From Archangium gephyra (GTDB lineage Bacteria; Myxococcota; Myxococcia; Myxococcales; Myxococcaceae): DNA of 21,287 nucleotides. The position numbers were made by a program, and so were the translations under genes. Shown piece by piece: positions 15,844-21,287 of this stretch (its first letter is position 1; each line of letters starts with the position of its first letter). The notes below the pieces were generated by a model, which was not told the DNA's origin, searched no databases, and was given only the letters and a program-made list of their open reading frames with translations. Location: NCBI GenBank assembly GCA_003243425.1, contig QFQP01000059.1, forward strand, positions 1-21,287. Direction: 5' to 3'.

Positions 15844-16468
15844 CGTGAACTCCGGGTTCGGGTCAGTGTGAGCGCGGTGATGCGAGTCGCACCCGCAGCA
15901 CGCAGACCTTCCGCAACAACGCTCATCGTCGCTCCTGAACGGAACAGGTCATCGAACAGTAGAATCGACTTGCCCTTCACCGTGAGCGAGTCGAACGCAT
16001 GTGCGTCAGCAAGAAGTCTCTGCCGTTCTCCGAAATCGCCGACGTCTTTCAACTGGGCGATTTGCTGAGTGCGCGAGACCGCCGCGGAGGCGAAAGGAAC
16101 GCCGAGAATTCCAGCGATTCGCCGACCGACTTCAGCCACGGCTGAACAGCGCGTGCACGTGTCGATGGCACCGGAACCACGACGTCGACCTGTGCGGCTC
16201 TCGAACGAAGCGCGGACACAGAGGTCTCGGCGAGGTCGTCAGCCGGCGAGACGTCCTGCGAGTACTTGAGTCGATACAACGCATCGCCGACCTGCGTGCG
16301 CTTCGTGTCGTACTGGGCGTGCCCGTACTCGTCGTAGCCGATGAACTCGCTGCTCACGGTGTGCAGGTCGAGCGCGAGTCCAAGCTGCCACGGTCCATAG
16401 AGCAGCTGCGGAGTGTGCGGGAGCACGGCCATGGAGGTTTCATAGCGCTTCCGTATCGAGTTGCGCAC
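15840..16468 (-). pseudogene. ComF-like phosphoribosyltransferase, interrupted by a one-base frameshift
   Basis: The N-terminal part (GTG 16468, with AGGGAG 6 nt upstream) reads to VDVVVPVPSTRARAVQP near 16140. The C-terminal part continues in another frame from GTG 16139 as VAEVGRRIAGILGVPF and carries the PRPP-binding motif ILLFDDLFRSGAT. Joining them needs one extra base, for example CAGCCGGTGGCT instead of the CAGCCGTGGCT seen, and restores a continuous protein of about 209 residues that matches the family well. PVPSTRARAVQP is the typical first conserved block and DDLFRSGAT the second. The enzyme would use or bind phosphoribosyl pyrophosphate. It is coupled to the SLOG gene by an ATGA overlap. 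The defect may be a sequencing error or a real, recent inactivation. Confidence 0.8.
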
Positions 16469-16474
16469 TCGCCG

Positions 16475-16480
16475 CTCCCT
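16475..16480 (-). promoter_or_regulatory. Ribosome binding site AGGGAG of the phosphoribosyltransferase gene
   Basis: AGGGAG ends 6 nt before GTG 16468 and favours this start over the ATG 12 codons later. Confidence 0.6.
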
Positions 16481-16587
16481 GGGCGCGCACGCGTGATGGC
16501 GGCGCGGACTGCAGCGAAGGCTGAGCTGCGCCAGTGCGGCACCATCACCCCGAAGTAGCCCACCGCTGACGTACGCTCCGCCCGCCG

Positions 16588-17691
16588 ATGACGGACCACT
16601 GCACCCTCTACGTCCCGCTCCCGTTCTTTCCTTCCGCCGACCAGCTCACGCCGCTCGCCAGAGGCGCGAAGGTCGAAGTGAACGACGCCGCTCGAACCGC
16701 GCGCATCACCTGGCGCGGCCTCGAGGTGCAGCTCACCTGTCTGCCGCCGGGAGACGTCGGCGAGCACCTCCAGGGGCTCGCTGGCTACGTGGCGGCGAAT
16801 GGAGGCAACCCCGCCCTGCAGACGCGCGTGCTGCACACCCGCTCGGTTTACGGCTGCACCATCGAGCCCGGCTTCGATGACGAGGGTCGCGTCGCCGCCT
16901 TCGTGGGCGGCCTCGCGCACGCGGCCAACGGCCTGCGCTTCGAGGGTGGCGACCTCTTCGGTCCCGACGGACGTTCGATTCTACGCGACGGCGCGCTCCC
17001 CACCCCTGACGCCCGCCGCGTGCTGGCGCGCGCCCGGGTGCTGCTGGCGCTCGCGGTGCGCGGGCTGCTCGAAGACGACACCGGTACGCCGCAGCAAGCC
17101 GACGCCGAAGCCCTGCGCCAGAAGCTCGCCGCCTGGGCCAACGCCGAGGTCGCCGACGAGCTCGAGCCCGACGAGCGCGACTTCCTGCACGCGCCCCTGG
17201 GCAAGGTCGACCGGCAAGACGTGGTCAATGCCGTGTGGCAGGCCGAAGGCGCGCAGGTGCTGCTCTGGGCGCTGAAGCTCCAGCCGTTGCCGCCGCATGA
17301 CGGCCAGGTTCACCCCTACGAGGTCGCGAAGACCACCGGTGTGCTGAGCCCGCCGCCCCCGGCGCTCCACGCCGCCACGCTTCGCCCCGCGGGTGAAATC
17401 GAAGCGCTCCGCCGGGCGCTTCTCGGCATTCACTGGAGGCTGGTGGAGTTCCGCGTGAAGCCCGGCCCCGTCGACTTCGTGGCGTTCGCGCAGAAGAACT
17501 GGTTCGGCGGGTTCTCGCTCAGCGGCGTCGCGTTGGCTGACAAAGACCTGGCGGTCGGCGGCGTGCCCTTGAGTCAGGCCGAACCGCAGCAGGTGGGGCT
17601 GACGAGCTCCATCGCCCTGGAGCGGCACCGCGCCGCGAATTGGCTCATCGGCGCCGAGCCTGTCTATTCGCGCGTCGTCGCGCCGACGTAG
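16588..17691 (+). CDS. DUF4272-like protein
   Basis: A 367-aa cytoplasmic protein of unknown function. The C-terminal two thirds resemble DUF4272: an Arg/Ala-rich helix ARVLLALAVRGLLED (about 147-163), LEPDERDFLHAP (about 191-202), then a WQAEGAQVLLWALKLQPLPP block (about 215-234) and the late segment ALLGIHWRLVEFRVKPGPVDF. The N-terminal 120 residues form a separate alpha/beta region. No catalytic motif, signal peptide or membrane helix is seen. The ATG at 16588 has no clear Shine-Dalgarno. The gene is divergent from the phosphoribosyltransferase gene (119 nt between starts) and converges on the response regulator with one base between the stops. The family call is by eye. Confidence 0.75.
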   Translation: MTDHCTLYVPLPFFPSADQLTPLARGAKVEVNDAARTARITWRGLEVQLTCLPPGDVGEHLQGLAGYVAANGGNPALQTRVLHTRSVYGCTIEPGFDDEGRVAAFVGGLAHAANGLRFEGGDLFGPDGRSILRDGALPTPDARRVLARARVLLALAVRGLLEDDTGTPQQADAEALRQKLAAWANAEVADELEPDERDFLHAPLGKVDRQDVVNAVWQAEGAQVLLWALKLQPLPPHDGQVHPYEVAKTTGVLSPPPPALHAATLRPAGEIEALRRALLGIHWRLVEFRVKPGPVDFVAFAQKNWFGGFSLSGVALADKDLAVGGVPLSQAEPQQVGLTSSIALERHRAANWLIGAEPVYSRVVAPT

Positions 17692-17692
17692 C

Positions 17693-18100
17693 TCAGGGCG
17701 GGAACGTCACCCGCGACCAGTATTGGTCGATGGTCCGCAACACCTCGACGAACACGTCGAACCCCAGCGGCTTGACGAAATACCCGGCGCAGTTGAGCCG
17801 GTGCGCTTCCTCCCGGTCTGACGCGAGCACCGAGGTGGTGAGCATCAACAACGGGGTGTGCCGCAAGGCCTCGTCAGCGCGCACCAGGCGCATGAACTCC
17901 AGGCCGTTCATTCTGGGCATGTTGATGTCCAGCAGCACGAGCCGCCGCTCCCGGGGCATCGTGGTGCCGCGGAGGATCTCCAGCGCCGCGAAACCGTCGG
18001 CCGCCTCGAAGAGCCGGTGCGCGACCCCGCCTTTCTTCAGCGCGCGCCGAAGCGTCATCCGGTCAATGGAGTCGTCGTCGACGGCCAGCAGATTCAACAC
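17693..18100 (-). CDS. Single-domain response regulator (CheY-like receiver)
   Basis: A 135-aa receiver domain with no output domain. The acidic pocket is VDDD (7-10), the phospho-acceptor is D58 in LLDINMPRMNG, the switch Thr lies in LTTS (87-90), and the conserved Lys is K110 in FVKP. The stretch after D58 and the length fit the Rcp1/CheY type that relays phosphate to a partner instead of binding DNA. The GTG at 18100 has only a weak ribosome site, and an earlier in-frame start is possible. It lies 61 nt downstream of the hybrid kinase gene on the same strand, so they are probably co-transcribed and the receiver is a likely phosphorylation partner of that kinase. Confidence 0.9.
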   Translation of the reverse strand: MLNLLAVDDDSIDRMTLRRALKKGGVAHRLFEAADGFAALEILRGTTMPRERRLVLLDINMPRMNGLEFMRLVRADEALRHTPLLMLTTSVLASDREEAHRLNCAGYFVKPLGFDVFVEVLRTIDQYWSRVTFPP

Positions 18101-18161
18101 CCGAACTTCACGATCTGACGCACTGGGGAAACGGTCGACGCGTGCGCAGAGGGCCGACGCC

Positions 18162-19406
18162 TCACCCTACTCCCCGAGCGTTTTCTGTCACGGCTTTGCT
18201 CGACGGAATGGGCAGCTCATGCGGAATGCGCAACGTGAAGCGGGCCCCTTCGCCCACGCGGCTGTCGACCTCGATGGTGCCGCCGACCTGATCGACCACC
18301 ATCGCGCACAGCGGCAGGCCGAGCCCCACGCCCACGCCGACCGGCTTGGTGGTGAAGAAGGGCTCGAAGAGCCGCTCGCGCACCTCGTCGCTGATGCCGC
18401 CACCCGAGTCGGACACCGAGAGCACCGCGCAGTCACCCTCGTTGCGCGTGGTGACCTCGATGCGATGCCGCTCGCCTTCGGCCAGCTGACGCGTCTCGAG
18501 CGCCTGTCTGGCGTTGATGAGCAGGTTCAACACCACCTGATGCAGGCGCTGCCGCGGCGCATGTTCGACCCACGCGTCGTCGAGCGATCGCACCAGCTCG
18601 GCGCGCAACGAGAGGTCCCGCTCGGTGAGCACCAGCGTCGAGCGCGCCACCTCCGCGAGGTTCACGCGCTCGGGCGCATCGTCCTGGCCGCGCATGAAGC
18701 TCTTGAGCTCGCGCACGATGGACCGCATGCGCTCGCCGCCTTCGAGCGTCTCGTCGATGATCGGCTGCACGTCGGTCAGCACCTCGGCGATGCCGAGCCG
18801 TCGTTCGATCGCGCGACCTTCTTCTGCCGACCGATGCCACGCCTCGAGCGCCTGCTTCAGCGAGCCCACGTAGTCGCGCAGGGTGCCGAGGTTCGAGAGC
18901 ACGAAGGCCAACGGGTTGTTGATCTCATGCGCCACGCCGGCGGCGACCTGCCCGATGGCCGCGAGCTTCTCGGACTGGGCGACCTGCACGAGGATCTGCC
19001 GGTCGCGCTCGGCGTCAGCCAGTCGGAGCAGATTGCGCACCCGCAGGGTCAACGTGCGCCGCGACACCGGGCGGTGGAGGTACTCGTCACCACCGGCTTC
19101 CAGCGCAGCCTGCTCGAGCGCGTCGTCGACCGGCGCCGCGGTGAGGAAGATGATGGGGATCTTTCGCCACTCCGCCCGGGCGCGAATGCGACGGCAGACC
19201 TCGAGCCCGTCCATGCCCGGCATGTGCATGTCGAGCACCACCAGCGAAATGCGGAGCTGACCCAGCTGCGCCAGCGCGTCGAGCCCGTTCGACACGGCGA
19301 GCACGTCGTGACCTGACAGCTCGAGGTAGCGGGTGACGATGTGGCGGTTGTCGTCGTCGTCGTCGACCACGAGAACGCGCGTGCGTTCGGGGGCGTCGGT
19401 GTTCAT
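18162..19406 (-). CDS. Hybrid sensor histidine kinase with an N-terminal receiver domain
   Basis: A 414-aa soluble protein with no membrane segment. An N-terminal receiver (about 8-125) has DDDDD at 15-19, D59 in VVLDMHMPGMDG and T89, but the usual C-terminal Lys-Pro is R112-Pro (LHRPVS). A HisKA domain follows with the phospho-accepting H160 in GVAHEINNPLAF. The ATPase domain shows the N box NLLINARQAL, G1 DSGGGI, F box FEPFFTTK and G2 GVGLGLPL. This order (receiver then kinase) means input arrives by phosphorylation or by protein contact from another kinase, with output probably to the receiver encoded next. The ATG at 19406 is preceded by a GGAG-containing purine stretch. The gene is divergent from the lipoprotein gene; the 197 nt between them should hold both promoters. 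Confidence 0.92.
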   Translation of the reverse strand: MNTDAPERTRVLVVDDDDDNRHIVTRYLELSGHDVLAVSNGLDALAQLGQLRISLVVLDMHMPGMDGLEVCRRIRARAEWRKIPIIFLTAAPVDDALEQAALEAGGDEYLHRPVSRRTLTLRVRNLLRLADAERDRQILVQVAQSEKLAAIGQVAAGVAHEINNPLAFVLSNLGTLRDYVGSLKQALEAWHRSAEEGRAIERRLGIAEVLTDVQPIIDETLEGGERMRSIVRELKSFMRGQDDAPERVNLAEVARSTLVLTERDLSLRAELVRSLDDAWVEHAPRQRLHQVVLNLLINARQALETRQLAEGERHRIEVTTRNEGDCAVLSVSDSGGGISDEVRERLFEPFFTTKPVGVGVGLGLPLCAMVVDQVGGTIEVDSRVGEGARFTLRIPHELPIPSSKAVTENARGVG

Positions 19407-19603
19407 TCTCGCTCTGCTCCGGGGTCAGTGACTCGCAGCCCACAGCGGAGGACCCGGAGCAGGAAGTTCGTTGTGACAGCAATCATCGACCGCGTCGAGG
19501 CACGACGCGGAGGGTGTTTTGAGACCGTATTGACAACCAACGCATACCTACAGCATGGTGCGCGCGCTGTTCTGGGTCGTCTGGGTTGGTGGTGGTGAAC
19601 CGA

Positions 19604-20426
19604 ATGCAGTTTGGCGTCGTTGTGTGTGTTGTATTTGCGGTGTCCGGGAGCTGCGCGAAGTCGGAGCGCGCTTCCGAACCGGGTGTTTCGACTGAGAGAT
19701 TGTTGCCAGACACGAGCTTCGTTCCGCTCGGTCGGGGGCTCGATCGCGAGACAGTGGTGAGTCGCCCCACTTCGTTGCGCTCGCGCAGTTCCGGGCGCGC
19801 ACGGAGTGGGCAGGTGAACTCCGTGGGGAGTCGAGCTCGTGTCGACTGGTGCGGCCGTCGGGCACGCTCGAAGACTTCGTGAACATCTGCGGAGACTTCG
19901 ACTTGGTCAGAAAGACCTACGGAGGGCACGTGGTGCTGGCCTGGCGGCGTGACCCGTCTCGCCCCGCGGTGGAGTCACTGATGGCCGAGATGCTCGGCGC
20001 GGCGACCGTCGGAGCGACGTTCGACCCGCTCGCAAACCTCGAAGCGTTGTTCAACCAAGGGCTTGGTGCCGAGCAGTTGGTGCTCGAGAGCTTCGGGATG
20101 CCGGTGCAACCCCGACCACCACCCTGCCTTCGGGGCTCACGGTCATCTCGGTGCGCGACGCGCTCATCTACTTCAAGGATGTTGCGGGGACGAACTCACA
20201 GCTGTTCCAGCGCACCGTCGATCACACGACGCGGCAGTACACGCACGAGGAGGTCGCGATGTGTCTCGGTCAGGCGCCCGCAGTCTCGCGGGAAGACTGG
20301 GTGTGCATTCAGAACACTCTTTCCGCCCTCGTCGAGCTGCGCGACGGCGTCGGTGAGTCGGCGTTTCAGCGGAATCAGTACGAGCAGCACGAGCTGGCGC
20401 TCCAGGAGCTCGTGTCGCGGTTGTGA
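19604..20426 (+). pseudogene. Probable lipoprotein gene broken by two apparent frameshifts
   Basis: Three consecutive plus-strand frames read as one protein of about 270 residues. The first part, from ATG 19604, is MQFGVVVCVVFAVSGSC, a short lipoprotein-like signal with Cys17. It must shift frame somewhere between the G5 run at 19734-19738 and the C4 run at 19765-19768, after which HFVALAQFRARTEW and then DFVNICGDFDLVRKTYGG continue. A second shift at the C4 run 20110-20113 leads from SFGMPVQP into TTTLPSGLTVISVRDALIYF and on to a TGA at 20424-20426. Each shift is explained by one missing base in a homopolymer. No known domain is recognised in the mature part. Either the gene is decaying or the assembly has homopolymer errors. 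Confidence 0.65.
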
Positions 20427-20537
20427 CGCCCGGAAGACGCATCACGCTGGTGAGCACCACGCCGATCAACAAAGACCGAAACCCGGGCGCGCAAGTTCAG
20501 TGCGTGCGGTTCGATAGTCTCTGATTCACTCTCTGCG

Positions 20538-21287
20538 ATGAGCCGCGAAAGAACAGCGATGGCTGCACACCTCAAACCAGCCGGCAGCGGAGCTGTTCTG
20601 TTCGTAGCGACCGTCGTCGGGGCGTCTGCCTGCGCCCCCGCGTCACCGCCGAGCTGCTTCACCGCCCGTCCCGAGACCATTGCGACGTGCACGGCCGTCA
20701 CTGAAGACACGCTGTCGTTCGTCTCCGGCGAACCGGCGGACGAGTTCGAAAAGTACTGTGAGAGCGAGTGCCTCGACGTCAGCGGGGCGGTGGTGATCTC
20801 GGGCTACGCGCGGCTCGCCGACGTCCCGCTGCTGGCGAAGATGAGACACGTCTTCGCGCTGCGGATCTACGTCGACACGCTTTCCAATCTGGAAGGACTC
20901 GAGTCGATCGAGAGCGTCGTTTCACTGGGACTTCGCGGAAGCGCGCGTCGCGGTGGCGAACAGCCAGCAGCGGTCTTCTCCAGTCTGAGAGGGCTCCGTA
21001 CTTCCTCTCTGACCTCTCTTTCATTCATGGATACCTTCGCCGTCTTCTCAGGCTCAGAACTGCGTGAGGTCGAGATGATCGACCTCGAGAACGTTGCGGG
21101 CCCCGAGGTCGATGTCTCTGAGATCAATCCGACCACACTGAGCCTCAGCCGCAGCCCGGAAGTCGCACGGCTACGGCTGGGCGCGGGCCCGATGACGGAG
21201 GTGACCATTGAATCGGCCCGGGATTTCCGGAGGCTCTCAAGAGAGGGAAGCTGGAGCCAATGGGAACAGGGAAGAGGTATCCGAAGG
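20538..21287 (+). CDS. Lipoprotein with receptor-L/leucine-rich-like repeats, partial at right edge
   Basis: The frame is open from ATG 20538 (or ATG 20559) to the last base with no stop: at least 250 residues, C-terminus missing. The N-terminus has a hydrophobic signal and lipobox GASAC with Cys32, so the protein should be exported and lipidated. The mature part begins with several cysteines (C40, C50, C73, C77 by my count), which may form disulfides. It continues with strand-turn patterns such as ALRIYVDTLSNLEGLESIESVVSLGLRG and ELREVEMIDLENV, which resemble the irregular leucine-rich or receptor-L repeats of myxobacterial surface lipoproteins. ATG 20559 would give a more standard 25-residue signal. 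It lies 111 nt after the broken lipoprotein gene on the same strand. Confidence 0.7.
   Translation, partial: MSRERTAMAAHLKPAGSGAVLFVATVVGASACAPASPPSCFTARPETIATCTAVTEDTLSFVSGEPADEFEKYCESECLDVSGAVVISGYARLADVPLLAKMRHVFALRIYVDTLSNLEGLESIESVVSLGLRGSARRGGEQPAAVFSSLRGLRTSSLTSLSFMDTFAVFSGSELREVEMIDLENVAGPEVDVSEINPTTLSLSRSPEVARLRLGAGPMTEVTIESARDFRRLSREGSWSQWEQGRGIRR

Noticed and set aside
1..21287. CRISPR array, tRNA or rRNA genes
   Set aside because: No regularly spaced repeats, cloverleaf-like or rRNA-like segments were seen on reading the window.

Overview
The window looks like a chromosomal piece of a high-GC member of the Myxococcota or a related deltaproteobacterial lineage. The evidence is the high-GC codon use, a DUF4272-type protein, a hybrid sensor kinase beside a single-domain receiver, and two predicted lipoproteins of myxobacterial style. 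No rRNA, tRNA or CRISPR array was seen, and taxonomy is inferred from gene style only.

Positions 1-12738 form an accessory defence region. The left edge holds the last codons of an IS5-like transposase and two copies of a 16-bp repeat that resembles IS21-family ends. Next comes a phospholipase-D (PLD) type protein with two zinc ribbons that has lost its N-terminal half. From 12738 down to 656 every gene is on the minus strand. In transcription order they are: a compact PLD nuclease, a RapA/DrmD-like SNF2 translocase, a 79-aa protein, a Rad50-like ATPase, a type III (Mod) DNA methyltransferase, a type III Res helicase-nuclease, and a protein with a ribbon-helix-helix-like C-terminus. From the SNF2 gene to Res each junction overlaps (TAATG, 14 nt, ATGA, TGATG), so at least these five genes are very likely one translationally coupled operon. 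It combines a restriction-modification core (Mod+Res) with DISARM-like parts (SNF2 translocase, PLD) and a zinc-hook ATPase with a possible HEPN ribonuclease tail. DrmA and DrmB are absent. This is the best candidate here for an undescribed or poorly described defence system.

Positions 12739-13765 are about 1 kb with no convincing gene, but with an 18-bp perfect palindrome and a second inverted repeat. Two tandem paralogues of unknown function follow (13766-14455 and 14569-15216). Each is followed by a nearly identical 30-nt untranslated segment and a strong hairpin terminator.

Positions 15304-16468 (minus) hold a ComF-like phosphoribosyltransferase gene, broken by a one-base frameshift, coupled by ATGA to a SLOG/YspA-like nucleotide-binding protein. 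Then come a DUF4272 protein (plus), a single-domain response regulator and a hybrid receiver-histidine kinase (both minus). The right edge holds a probable lipoprotein gene with two apparent frameshifts and the start of a second lipoprotein that runs off the window.
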